A stretch of DNA of 63,005 nt from contig NW_003112973.1 in assembly GCF_000003605.2 (NCBI RefSeq), forward strand, positions 125,503-188,507, given 5' to 3'. Origin of the DNA: Saccoglossus kowalevskii. Taxonomy: Eukaryota > Hemichordata > Enteropneusta > Harrimaniidae. Numbering within the stretch: position 1 is the stretch's first letter; every line of letters starts with the position of its first letter. Under the pieces are notes generated by a model, which saw only the letters and a list, made by a program, of their open reading frames with translations, ran no database searches and was not told where the DNA came from. Below, piece by piece: positions 40,201-55,200 of the stretch. The position numbers and the translations under genes are program-made.

Positions 40201-43200
40201 CCTTGTATACGTAATTAACCCGTCTGTTCACATTTAGTGACGCATCATTGCATCTTCCTGTTTTCAAAATAATTCACAGTCTTCGATAATACGTTTCATT
40301 TCAAGGCGTAGTGTCCGTCGGGCAGGGCATTGCGTTTCAAGAAATTGATATAATTGTCTGCGCCGGTTTATGTTGTTTTTCCGCTCAAATTAACATTGCG
40401 TAAACCCCATGAACGTGAATTTACTCGACACAAACGATTATAACTGATAGCCGATTAGTATAATCATGGAGGTAAAAAATGGTATAATCCACGTAACTTT
40501 AATGGGGAACATGCCCAATTTTGTTTTCGTCCGTCGGCAAAAATTTGTCTTGTAGCTTCCTTCCACCGACCGGGCCATGTGACGGCACTGTCGGTGATAC
40601 TAACCGACATAATCGTTCGTGTTGTTCCAGTTTTAAAAAAAAATGAATGTAGAGACAGATTGTCCATTTATTATACTATATTTGGCTGTGTGAGATGGGA
40701 GCTACGTGTGAAGTAGTGAATGTCGTCATTCTGTAAGATGAAACAAGGGTAGAAAGTCAAGTTAATGTCAAGAACCGTACTCACGACTGTTACTGTAAAT
40801 TGAATTACGCTCAAGTGTCACGTGACCACACGCATTAATGTCGAGGATGGCACATTCTGAAATTAAATCCGCGGCAACACGCGACCACCGAACGATACAA
40901 CAATACCGAACAAGCACGCGACACCAAGGGAATAAAGCAAAACAAACATTAATGCGCTTGGCGTTGACTGTTAACCCATTAAAGTCAACTGTAGTCACGT
41001 TTCACACAATAACCCCACATATTTCTTTTCATGTGAAAAGGGGCGATCCAGAGTTGTAGGCAATAGGGACATTAATATATAGATTTGGTTAAAGAAATTA
41101 TACAACGAATACGTAAAAATAAATTGGCGGGAACATTATAGCGTTCTCAGGGATTACAAGCACGGGCTAGGTCCTCGTGTGTGGTTTATTACGAAGCAAA
41201 TTGGGAAGATAGCCTGAAATGGGAGTTCCACACATGATTTCTCTTTAGTTCACCTGGTACTCTGTGATCCCAAATAATATTAGATTTGATATGGAATATT
41301 TTGGGTAACATTTCGTTTAATTGCCTTCAAAGGTCATGCGCTCCGTGACATTGGATTTTCAATGCATCACAATTTGGGCCTTACTAAGGATGCATCAGAA
41401 ACGCCCATTTTTATGTTTATATTTAAAAACAGACATTTGTGGCCCGAATCTTCACGATGTGGATATAGAATGCTTAAAGGGTTGTGGTCGTCGCGCCGCG
41501 TCCTGTGAGATATGGGTCTCCTAGCGACGTACACAGTGCGTGTAAAATACTTTGTTTGTTTGCATGAAATTCGAAGACGCGCTCCGCGGCGACCACCGCC
41601 CTTTAAAGTTTATTTATGGCGTGAGTGCAAGTGATGAATAGAATTCTAGAAATGCGCTCCCATCCCAGTTCTGTACACACAATAATTCAATTCTCAGGCT
41701 AAGCCCCAAATTGTCATGCGTTTCGCCAATTATACTAGTGTTGATGTGGCTCAATTATACACCATTAATATGGCTGGCCCCGGCCTACTGGCTGACACAA
41801 TTGCCAGTCTACAAAGGTAGGAAATACACATGATTGAATTTTACAGCTACACATCACGTGCTCGGTAATTATTGTTATGGTCGACATTATTAATCATGCC
41901 ATCGTGGCGTCATAACCATCAAGATGGCTTTTTTTCTTTACTATATTCTATTATAGCCTTAATTTGACAATAAATTAAAATAACCTTGAAAAAAAATGAA
42001 ATTCACTAGTATCCGTATGACATCAATCCTTCACAAGTTATTGGAGGTAACACTGACAAATATTATCGACAAAAAAATACGACAATATTGCTGTGGTGTT
42101 TTAACCAAAAAGGTTGAACATTTTTAACGGCACGTGCGCCGATCGACCTCCGTGATTTGTCAAGGAACACCTCCGAGAGAACAACGTCCGAGTTGAAATA
42201 CTAAATCAAAGACTGCTAATGATATGCAGGTGACACATTAAACCAACCACGTGACAAATATCTGCACGAAATTATGTCTGTTATGAATGTTGAACTATTT
42301 TACGTCGCGTGCAAAGTACCGTGTTTAGTGTGATGTTAAAGTAGTCGCGCTAGAAAAGGTCAAGCCGAGACGCCGTGCTTTCCCTTTAAAATTCACGACC
42401 TATTAGTTATTCAGTACAAAGTAGTACGATATGGTAGCGAAGCGACGACATGGACACCGGTCATGTATTCACCCCGGGCGTTCGTATTATTCGGCCCATG
42501 TCGTAATTAGAAAAATTACCACAATGTATAATTGACGAGGGCGAAGTTTAACTACCTACTCATTGGAGTTGAACTTAATCCTTTTAAGAGCCGGGCTATT
42601 ATCGATAATAACCATCTAGGGCCGGCGAAGGCAATTTCTGATATAATGCGGACCATGACCATCAGTATCTCGAGTATCTAGTACAGGAATTAGTACAAGA
42701 TTAATAGACTCCTGGATAATTTATTTGCAATAAATATTAATGAAATTCGATATGAACCCAATCATAGTATTTAAAATGAAACTAAATTGTTCTAAGATTG
42801 CGTTTAGTATAATACAGATTGTCAACCATCCGTAATTATACTATATGTGACATGGAATGAAAATCAGAGCTTTTTATTTGGTTTAAAATACAAAAGCAGA
42901 ATATTTCCGAGATGGAATTTTATCAAGCCGATACAAATATTCAGCTCTAATGATTAACAAACAGTAATATAATTAAATATGCATGTATGTTTGGTTTATT
43001 TTTGTGCTATAAAATCCATTCATATTTATTCATACTCGCCGTGATAGATTCCATTTTACTGCGTGATTTTTACATCATGTTAATGATCTAGTAATGTTTG
43101 TCCCACTTTCTGCCTCTTACAGGAGTACCATCTGGATGTGTTCTTCAGACAACGTTGGACAGACCCTCGCTTAGCCCATCGTGACAGCCATTATGATATT

Positions 43201-46200
43201 CTTTCGCTAAACACTGTGATGTTGGAATCGATCTGGTACCCAGACACCTACTTCCACAACGGTAAAAAGTCGTACGATCACTCGATCACTACCCCCAATC
43301 GACTGTTCCGCATCGGCCCCAACGGCACCGTGCTTTACACACAGAGGTAATCTGCAACATTTCACTTTTACTCTACTATTTTTTATATGTGTCGACTTTT
43401 GACCGCGGTTCTAATTAGGTACCTTGATCTTCCGTCGCTGAAGGGTTCCCGTGTTATCCATGTGTACAGAAAAAAAATAAAAAAAAATAATACAAAGCGA
43501 CTCGTCACACCATCCGTAATTTCTCTTTAATTTCTTGTATTTGAAATTATTTTCCCGAGTTATTCATCAGTGCCAACAATATATGTCAATCTCTTCGATT
43601 AATTTCGGAGATGCTTTCAGTTTCTTGAACATCTGACACCGTTGTCACGGTAACATTCTGTAGTGAATGACTTGAAAACATGTAAAATATTCATTTGATC
43701 AGGATGAGGCAACGCACGCTAGTTTTTCATTACGGCTTTTTTCATGAATGTAAACGTGTTTGGTGGGAAGTCGAGTAAAGACGATATTTTTCAATAGATC
43801 CGGGAACGAGGATGCGTAATCATGGATTATTGAAAAGAAATGACGAACAGCCTGGAACTATACGATAAAACTTTGAGTTTTGGACAATTTTCCTGATTAC
43901 GGTGTTTAAACCTCTAGGGCACTAATAGAAGTATTGTAATAGAAAGAAAGCAATACACTGATCGACAAATACAAATTTGTAACGAACGTGTTTTGTAAAT
44001 GACAAGTGAAAATATTTTCTGCATCGAAACATACTGCTGGAATATATGTAGAAAACTCATCATGGCAGTGTGCCTGCTCCTGCTACAGTAGCCAATGATA
44101 CGATCGTGCGCAACACCATCCGCCCAATCAGAAAAACGTTAACAAAACAGTAACAAGAGAGATTCACGTGTATTTTACAGGGTGATTAATAGCCAATCAC
44201 TATTCTAGACGTTTTCTCTATTTCCCACATTGTTCTGGTCCATTAGTTGATAAATGTAGTGATAACTACATGCCAACTCTGTTGCCAAGGGAAACTCGTT
44301 GTCATGCATCGCGAGCGTTGTAATCAAGTACATCACCTACGTTACATCAGTCATTACATTACAAGTTGTTTTACTGAATGTTCTAAAGAATGTAGCTAAA
44401 CATAGGTCAAGTACTTGTGTTTGCAAATCTAGTGTGTTCACTTATGACGAACGCGTCCTCCAAGTCGGAGGAGGTACTGTAGAATTGAATTCTACGCAGC
44501 CAATGTAATCGCCGTACAGGTACTAGAAGTACGAGCAGAAACTTTAACTTTGTTATTGACTGACAGCCCTCTGGAGGGCTGAAAATGGTTGTAAGTAATC
44601 GGATGAAGTGCAGATGCAACGAGAAATGTAATAATACAATTAAATGGTAAAATTACTTTGCTAAAGTTATTACAGAGCCGCATCAAAGTAATAAAGTGTA
44701 ATATGTTGTACACAGTGAAAATGATGAACTGGAAATACACACCCTTGGGTTATAACGTTGGTTAAGATTCATTTGTTGTCTCTGGTGACATGATGGCCAT
44801 GTGTCCATCGTTGGCGTCGTTCGTGTTTTAGTTAACAGACGTGGTACAGTATTGGATTTATGAGTGCTTATTGTCATGCATCATACCATCTATCATTACT
44901 GTCATCATTATATGATTTTGTCATTCCCAAAATGGTAAAATAGTTCTAATTAATAACAAATTGCAGCCACTCACCAAAATATAACTACACTTTACTGGAG
45001 ATAACAGTATATGTTATTTACCAAATACATTGTACTTTAAGTTTATAATCCGTCGAGTATACAATAAATTGCAAAATATGTAATTTTTGTTGTTGTTATT
45101 TATGGCCGTACATTGTTAATGGGTGTTTCTAAAAGCCAAGGAATATAAAATGTATTCCGGTATACACAGACTTTTTCAAAATATATATCGACGCAAATAT
45201 ACTACTAGATTGATTTTATTTAAGTAATCAGTACAGAGGAAGTAAACGGTGTAATTAATTTCCTTGCTCGTAATGGCAACTTAATGAAGACATCGTGGCT
45301 TACATTGTATGTGATTGATATAACTTGGGTTATTTTGATATGTGTGTAATTGGACTTTGCAAACTAATTAAAGGTATACATGCAATACCCTAGAGTAAAC
45401 ACTATTTTAGTAATGAAACTCTACATACAATTCTAACATAATGTCATACGATTGTTCAATTTCTCATTCAAATATGCTGTCAGAGCTTAGTCTCGAACAA
45501 CAACGGGGCAATCTTCCCTCTTAATTAATTCCTAACAATACAAGCTGCTGTTTATGCCTCGAACTATCACAAATCATCAATCTTTTCATTTGTTATTTTA
45601 TAGATTGACCATTGTGGCCGAGTGTAAAATGCATTTCGAGAAATACCCCATGGATGGTCAGATGTGCCCTCTCCAGTTCGGCAGCAGTAAGTATTATATC
45701 AGTAAATATGATAAGTGGTTTAATAATTTCTTCCAAACCGGATATGTTATCAGTGAATTACACAGAGTAGTTTTTATCGCAGACGACAATTTTGTTTAAC
45801 GTCAGCTCAAGGTGCTCTGTCTAAACGCAGACGACCATCGGTTCTGATGTCAGATCAATGTGTTCTTTCTCTAAATGCAGACTGTAATTGCTTATATGTA
45901 ACGTCAGTTCAGTAATTCTGTTACTAAACGTAAACAATCATTGGTTATAATGTCAGAGCTCAGTTTGCTCTCTCTAAACGCAGACGACCATTTGTTCTAA
46001 AGTCAACCAGAGATGACGGCACGAAGTTTTGAATGGGGGTGGGGCGAGATCTGCTCACCATCCCTCACGCCGAAGGCCCTACCTTACTAAGGGGTTCGGG
46101 GCATGCTCCTCCGGAGTATTGTTGAAATCTAGACCCTTTGAAACGCTATTTGGGGGCAAGACAGGCTTCCTAGACAACTGCATCGCGTCGACACAAATAC

Positions 46201-49200
46201 ACAAAGGAGTTCAGCTTGACTGGGGGGAGGGGGCGACCACCTGCCCTGCCCCCGGTACCGCCGCCACTGAGTGTGCTCTGTATAAACGCAGGCGAACGTT
46301 GGTTCTATTGGATCAAACAAATTGTCAGTGCCAATATTGTCAATACTAGCGTTACGGTAGTTGAATCGGCTTTATTTTTGTTAAAAAAAAACTGTGGGTA
46401 CTTGATTCATTGCATCTATGTGTAAAATAGTCCTGCTTTTTCAAGTGTTTACACTTCTATGCTGAATAAAATGGTGGATTGTATGACGTACCCGGACATA
46501 AAGTAACACTTGAGATCTGCATATAATATATTAGTATATGTACGTTTAACAGTTTACGACGAAATAGTCTACATGCGGTTAGTACAGCAAAAAGATTCTC
46601 ATATTCCGAACTACTAGTAATTGACGTCCTATTTACTGCATAATGAATCGTTGGGATTGTCGCCCACATCCAGGCACGGTGATAATGCGTTTATATTAAT
46701 TATCAGGACTTAAATTATTTTCAGTCGGATGACTTATTTATATTATCACCGAGTGTACACAGATTGCAGTTTCTGTAATAATTAAAAAAAACGCAGTGAA
46801 CAGCAGCTTTTAGTCTTCAAAATAATGTGTGCATATTTTAATTAAACATGTTTACGTCGCTACGCAGAGAGCGAAAAAATGTCGTTTTGAAACTCCTGGG
46901 GAGACTTTTCATTTATTTCCTCCTTTTTTAAATTGAAAACACAAGCCATTGAATAGATAAAACTAATTATTTCATTAATTGCGGCTGGGAAGTATAGTTA
47001 CGAGTGCAATATACTGTGGCGTGAAAGTCTAAGGAAGTAATTATTCTGCTATTATTAGATATCTAAGCCAATAACTAGGGAAAACAAAAGTATCAATAAA
47101 CGTCACAAAGTTGTAGTTAATGGTCGTTATCATTAATTTCATTATTATCTGGGGTAGAAAATTGGATTATTATGCACCAATATTTCACAGACCTTGTTCA
47201 GCGTGGCATTTAATAAAATATTTAGTACGATAATTTACGAGTACAGTATCGGATTGCGCTTAATATCGGTCCAGTTAACGAATTACCGACTAGTACATTG
47301 GCACGTCGTGTTAATTGCAATAACGGCCGTACAAACGTTATGGTATCGGTCATGCGTAAATCCATATTATCTATATCTAGTAACTGTCTAACATTTTGTT
47401 TGTGGATTCATTTCACGTGGTGCACGTACGATTTCACGCGAAACCGATACTGTAACATAGCAGGACGCATGCGTATTTTAATCGACTGTAGACGTATCCC
47501 GCGTCTCAACATTTTTTTTTTGATTATCGGAGGCTGACGGTGCTTTCAGTTGCGGGGGCGATACATTTCTCATCATGGTGATGCGATTTGACTCCGTATC
47601 CTTGAAACATCGTTATTGACAGCTACGGAGACTCGTTGAAACAAGAACCGAGCCTTGTAATTGAATAAATACATGTTCTTAGGATTTCAAGCACTGCCCA
47701 TCACGTACTTTGGCATTGGATTTCGTAACGGGTCCTCAGAGGCGATATATTGCATAAAGCCGTGACACATGCCCCTAGTAGATGTATACACACTAACACT
47801 AGCTGATATAATTATCTGTATTGCAAGAAGAAGCGAAAATAAATCATTAATTCCCTTGTCAGCTTGAAAGAGCTAACCTAATCTGAACACGCTGAGAGGA
47901 ATTAGCAGGAATGACTACATCTAAGTTTATAAATGTAGGGTGTAAAAAGAAACGTTTGCTGTAAGAGATAACTGATGAACTTATTAACACTGAGAGACAT
48001 GGCATTAATCTGATGGAATGTGAAAGCCAACAAAGTAAAAAAAAAAAGACGATGCAGGAAGTAAAATATACGCAGGGAAAACTCCCGGGAGCTGCCCAAA
48101 TGATCGATAAGATAGGTCCAGCCTACTAGAAAGAGTATGCCGATAGGTATATCACAGTATGCAACTTTACATCGGTATTTGTAATTGTATGAATAGAAAA
48201 CAAATTGGGGATTCCCCAGGGCGTCTGCGGGTATGAAATTATATCACCCGATACCAGACAAAGCCCGATAATGTAATCATGGGCAGTGGTTGGGCACTTT
48301 GTGTGATTATTAGCAGCGACTCCGTAACACCAACAGTGGGGATCGGAACTATTGCCTCACGTTTTGACAAATTATATAAACTAAGGAGAATGATTACAGG
48401 TGACCTTTAAAGGAGTTCACATGAAGTGTATGATTAATTAGAACAAAATGGGCCCATGTTAGTACATTCCGACATATCGATGTCGTAGTATGTAAGCGAT
48501 ACTACACACCGCAGTTGTACGTATAGTTTATCTCAAATAATCTTTGTTTGTAATAAATGACCCCACATTACCCAGGACTATATTACCGGGCTCCAGTCTG
48601 ATAGGCGATGACTCATATTTCTGAGTATGAGTACTTATGTATTAGAGGCAATAACTTTCATTCGTACAAATGACTAAATATTACAAAAGACTATATTATC
48701 CCATGTTAGTGGTAATAACCTCCATTTGTGGTAAATGACTGGATATTACCCAGGACTATATATCACCCCATGTTAAAGGCAATAAACACCATTCATGATA
48801 AATGACTCGGCTGGAAAATAAACTCCATTTGCGGTAAATGACTGGACATTACTCAAGACTGTGTCAGCCGATAGCTAACGATAATAAACTCGTATTATGT
48901 ATGTGCTTTCTTCAAAAGACAGTTTTTCAACCGATGATATCATCTATGATTGGCACCCTGATAAAGTAGAGGTTTCGCCAGATTTGAGGCTCTCGCAGTT
49001 TGAATTCACCCATCAAGACACAGAAAAAATTCGGCTAAAGTCCGATAGAATCGGTAAGTACTGTCCATTCGAACATATACACGTTTTTTCCATATGAATA
49101 ATACAAATCAACCACGAGATACCGACCCAGTTCTTTCGACTGAACTTTCAATTGCAGACGAGAAGTGTGTGGCTCGCCCTACTTGTAAATATTGAGGGAA

Positions 49201-52200
49201 ACTGCACCCTTAGCAGTTGAAATGGAACAATGAAGTTAGCAGACAAATCACTAGTTACGCTCTACTATAATAATTGTTATTCGAGCACATTATTATTATT
49301 CATTTTCATTACCCCCCGCTTTGAGTGAGATAATTTCTTGTGAATAATGTTAGAATTTTATTGATTGTTATTCAGGCGACAGGTCCGTTCTAGTGGCAAG
49401 GTTCTATTTACAGAGACGACTGGGTTATTTTATGATACAGATATACGTACCTTGCATACTAATCACCGTGTTATCATGGGTATCGTTCTGGTTGAACCCA
49501 GAAGCAACACCAGCACGCGTAGCACTAGGTAAGAGTCAGTCACGTGATTTGGAATGTGTGCTCTGAGTGGATGTTCGAGTGTGTATACTAAGAGAACTCA
49601 AATTCCTTCTTACACGAAATAATACAACCCAGACAGCTTTCCATATATGGTGTTAATTTAGTTAATTCCAAAAACAGTGGATTGTTCACCAGAGAGGTAA
49701 TAACTCCGATAATTGCTATTTCATATAAGCAGAAACTAGATGGTCCCGCCTATATACAGTTACGTGTCAATTGCACACGTGCTTAAGCGAACTTAAGCTA
49801 CTGGGTAATATAGGAGAAATGAGGAGGGAGGTAAGTATTTCTTGGTTGTATCAAGACGGAATGCGTGAAGAAAACCCCCTCCATGATGCGTCAATCAGTA
49901 TTCGATTTCATCATAATTGGGGGAATTTTAACATGTGATAAAAAAAGTCGATCTGTCATAGAGGGACATATTAATAGTGTGTCATTGTTACATTGTAATT
50001 CTGACTAGGTCTGAGAAGCAATGACGATTTAAAGCCTATGTGCAAGCCTATGTGCAAGTATTAAGCAAATAAAATGTTTTACAGAAATCATTGTTCATTG
50101 GTACAAATCATCAAGATATCTATGTAAGTTATAGTGTGGTCTATGGTAAATGAAGACCTGATCTTGGCCTTCAGAAATGTTTAAAGTGGGAGGGTCGTCA
50201 CCTGCGCACGCGCGGGAATTGAGTCCCAAGCGACGATAATAACACACGCTAAAAACGCAAAGGCTCATGGGTGGACGCTTGTTTGTAAACAATGACACGC
50301 TATGGCCATCTGACACATGCACAGGTGACGACTCCCCGCTTTAAAAGCCATACTAAAAGAGCGCGAGTTATACCGTACCTAGATTAACACCGTGACGTTG
50401 TTGTTTTCCAAGTAATAACCCCGAGAATGAATACACAAAGTTCGAATGTTTGATCTAATAAACTAATTAGGTATTCATAAAACTCTAAATATCTAGTCAA
50501 GATAGAGGGCATTCCGTGTTTATTATATGACCACTACAAGAAAAAAACGATTATTCAACACAATTAAAAACTAAACTAGATAACATTTTTCTAGTAAAGC
50601 CATACATAACTACGAAAAATTTAATTAGCTATAAAAACTAAACCTGTCAAACGTAATTGTTTCGGAAGCTCATCTGAATGTTTATGTCACCATCTTGTAA
50701 GATGGAGAAATGTCCGAGAGGGCGCCGTATGAACTTCTCAAAATATTTTTACCGCAAAATCAAGTATAAAATTATACACAGTGATCAACCCAAATCTCCA
50801 GGATTTGAGACCTAGTCACCCTTGAAGAGGTATCCAAGCATGAACTCAATTGTCATTGAGCATTAATTAAGTATAGCACAAATCTGACAGTAAACACTAA
50901 TTAACATAACAGCGCAAGGACGAATTTCTACAGTAGACTCAGTGCCGCACATTGGCTTTTCTAATCTTGCCTACAGTGTCTCCCTGGCGTGACAGGCGAA
51001 CTCCGACCCAGCAGCATCAGACTTATCGAGTTGGTGTTAGCCTCATTGCTTTGATGATTGTAAGACCACCTTTCATGACTATTCCTCTTCCTGGTAAGAA
51101 CCTGATTCTTGCCTGCTTTCCCGCCTTGCTTATAATTGTTATTGTAAACGTTATTATAATTGTTAAGATTAACACCTGCAGGTGAGCACTGGAGGTTAAT
51201 CAAATCTCCTGTCTGAAGCATCACTCTGCTGACAGAAATTAAACCACCTGTCACACAGAAAGTCTCCCATCGTACAGTCTGTTTGATAAAGTATTGAGTG
51301 CGTATCCTCAAAGCCTGCCATTGTATTTGTACACACGAAAGCGTTAAGAGTGAGCGAGGTCTTTAGGGTGATGAAGCAAATAGGTGATCACTGAGCGGGG
51401 TACTATGGATGACGTGTTGATCTGACCATTAGACTGGGCCATTAGTCAATGGATGCTCCTTCAACTACATTTTAATGTCGACAAAGCAGAAAGTTGACTT
51501 GCAAGGTATCAAGTCTGCTGATTCGCTACAAATTGCTTTCTCTTACCGAACTACAATTCCTCCATCCACAGACTACAGGCATGAATTTAATAGTGTTACT
51601 TGGGTCTCAACAATAATGTCCAATAGTTTTGCTGGGGGTTGGTGACACTTAGGCCATTGTCAATCTTTAGTGGAGATGCGTGGGTTTGTATGGATAATAC
51701 ATCAAGCTAGGGGGCCCAGGGTCTAGTAGATCCAGCAAAAGCCTTTAACCACTAACGTCAATATTATCAAACGGTTTGCATCTTCTATTCCTTTACCACT
51801 ATTAAAAGATTATTGTATCGCCGTTGTGAATAAAGAGAGAGACCCATCAAATGGTATAGTACACAATAAAAGGCGGTTAAGGGATGGGCTTGACGGAAAA
51901 AACAAACAAAAACTGTAGGTGGTGAAGATGGAATGTTCATCGCTGCCTTAACAGTGACGTTCGATTCGCTGTAGTCAACAGGGTATTGTTTAACAACTCC
52001 TGCATTGCTGGTAAAGTCGATCAAGGACTCGTGGAGTTGTCATGAGGTCGTTATAATGAAACTGTGAACGACGGGTGTAGGTATAATTAGTACTGGATAC
52101 GACTAAATTCATAGTCGGGGACAACCAATGAAATCTGACAGCCAAGAAATGCGTCAGATTTTCAACATCCCTATGTTTCGTGGGGATGCCTGAATACTAG

Positions 52201-55200
52201 AGTTGTTGTGGTGTATACACATGTATCCCTTTCCGAGTTATCTACATAAGTCGTTTATTTTTTCATCGGTCTTTGCTTTCGGGAAAAGGAACTCGTCCAT
52301 GAAAAAAAAAGTTGAAAAGGCACTGCACAATTCCGTGTTTCAGAAGGTCGACTGAGCTATTAGAATGTGGTGACTGTTTCTGTATTCATGTAGCATGATT
52401 CAACGCTGAAATCCATAATTGTTTAATGTCGACACAGCGGATATCCTACTTTCAATTGAACAGGTCAAAACAACGACATCAAAAGGGACGTTATTTTGAT
52501 CAGTTTCCTATTTCTTTTTGGGGATACAAATCCGTTTGGAGTATTCGAATATTTAACACCAGTTAACATCTTTCATTATTTTACCATGGTTACGGTCTGC
52601 TTACGAGCAATGGTATGGCGTGTCACTAACAAACAAACATAGCTACTGCAATGAACGCTCAAAATTCAACATTCTAAAGGGAACCGTGTTTTAAAGAGCG
52701 GTGGTCGTCGCGCCACGCATGCACGAGATAGGGGTCTCATATAAACAAAGATGGCAACTTTGACTGTTGCGCAGACTACAAACTGAGACATAACCAAGCT
52801 CTAATATTTTTTGGGGGTGATTGGAAGGTATCAAAATTGTACGTCGAGCCAAGGTCAAAACTCACATATGTAATTTCCATTAGAAGAGCGCATTGAACTG
52901 AAGGAAAACAATGTTTACCAACACAAATGTCGCACATGCGCAAAATCACAACACTGCAACAGTAAGGACACAGTTCAGTGTAATTTCCAGTTTTCAATCA
53001 GTAATAGATCAGTTGATTGACAATATAATTTCAATTTTGTCACGTAAACCATTATACCATTGGATAGGCGGCAAACTCAGCCCTTGTCGATATTTCGCCT
53101 TTGTTTTCAGATTGATAAGGATCCATACCTAAGTAAAGGAGTGAGTAGAAGAATCAGCTGTTATATACACCATGTGTTATGAAAACATCGATGGTTCACA
53201 TTAGTCTATATCCAGTGTGTCGTATGCATGCTCATTTCATATACTGCACACAATGTTTTGTTTGGTATTGAAATACATAGGGTAATTCACGAATTAACAC
53301 TATACACAAAATCATGAATCAAAGTCACTTTTTTTCTTAATAATAATTTAATTGTTATTGCTTAATATTAATTAATTATTAATATTTGGGATCTTCGGTT
53401 CATTAATTTGTTATTCGTTAAATACGCTAACCAAACTACATATGCATTGAAAAGAAAAAGAGTCGATATTCTGGTATGTTGAAAGATTCCAGCTGCCATT
53501 CCTCCTGTTTAAGTGCTCTGCCCTTATATGTTGCAAGAGAAAAGGTTGATCACTGTTTACGAAAAGTATTACTTATCTGATTGGTATTAATTTTGCATTG
53601 GTTCATTCATTCTCTCTCTTTCTCTCTAGGGGTAATGACTATATTGACAATTACCACGCTTGGGTGGAGTATACGTGATAGCTTACCAAAGGTCTCATAT
53701 GGAAAGGCGCTGGATTGGTACTTAGCTCTTTGTTTCACGTTCGTACTTGGGTCGTTGGTAGAATTCGCTGCAGCCACATATTTAACCAAGAAGCATCATC
53801 TCGCACAGGAGAAGATTAAGGCGAAGCGTGATGAAATGCAAATACAGGTGAGAGGCATCATTATCTCTGTGAATCACGTGGTTAGAGCAGAATCATCTTT
53901 TTACTGTATTTTATTTATTTAGTGATATTTCTACAGATCACTAGGAATATTATCAGGTTTTCGTTTCAAACTTATTAGATGGTAGCCCATTCATGAACGT
54001 GAATACAGCTCAGAGAGCGGACAGAGATTACAAACGTAATACATTTTCTGTACGATCTTATTTTATAGTTATTTTCTCTAATAATGATCACCCAATCATC
54101 ACTGCTAGGATAACAGAGGATCATTGCATCTCTGTCTCAGTGAAAGTAGTTGTAACGACCTGTCATTCAGGTAGACGGGGTCGTTTTGAGGTCATCTGAC
54201 AATTTTCCTCTTTTGAACTGCGAATACACCCGTAATTAATTCCATCCCTTGCCCCATTTGTGCAGTGCACATATTACTGTTACATATTTACAGAAGATAT
54301 TTTGAATTCAAGATGATAGACAGATTCAGTCGGCGCCACATTCTTGTGCAATCGGATTCTGGATCAAGTTAGTAAAGAAACAGTAGTAGAAGTATTGATA
54401 GTATTTTGATATTTAAAAACAAACAAATGCAATTTAATTTTAAGGAAATACAGACAAATTTGACTAATAAGATTTAATATGTTTCGTGGGGGGAGGATGA
54501 TGCCTCTCAAGGTTGAAAATGGTTGAGAAGGTGAGGTGTGCTATAAGTAAGTCTAAGTTGTATAAAAACTAACTTTGAGTTTCTAAACGCAAGGCTTACA
54601 ATCTGTACATATTATTACTGAGAGACATTTGCCAGTGTCCGATATTAGACAACCTAAGTACAGAACGCACGATACAGAAAAATGTACACTCCCAAAAGTT
54701 TCTATGACAACTTTTAATAGCTGAAAAGTTTCTCCGGTGATGAATCACGATGATTAGTAATAGACCCCAATGGAACAGTTATTTGAGAGCACAGGAACAA
54801 TTATCTCGTAAGTCTATGCAAGCCAGAGGAAAAAAAATACACTACTGAATGAAATAATAACACTGAATAAGAAAAAGTTGTAACACATTTTCCCACTAAA
54901 ACGTTCATGACTTTTCCTGGTTAATAAGGTGCTCCCCTGCAACAATAGATTCCAGGGTGTGGAGGCTGTCTTTAGTGAAAGAGTGGAATTTCACGAAAAA
55001 CTTTTCATTTGGCTGATACGCTGGAGTACCTCTACATGTGTAATCGTTGGTGAACGGCCATCGGGTTGTGCCAGTACCGCTTGGTTAGAGCACCCATGGG
55101 TGATCCACTAGGAGACTAAGAAATAGGAAGAACCACACTTTGTTCGGCCATGGGTACCATCGTTATATTGGTCATCCGCTGCAATTTAGTGATATAGCAA

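Larger units (their letters stand above)
45687..48918 (+). other. alpha/gamma-type gene intron 5
   Basis: 3.2 kb. Holds the interrupted 50-bp array at its start and the 66-bp array at its end. The middle (46320-48530) is ordinary AT-rich sequence. Confidence 0.88.
49529..53629 (+). other. alpha/gamma-type gene intron 7
   Basis: 4.1 kb. Contains MITE copies B and E. Remaining sequence shows no gene. Confidence 0.88.
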
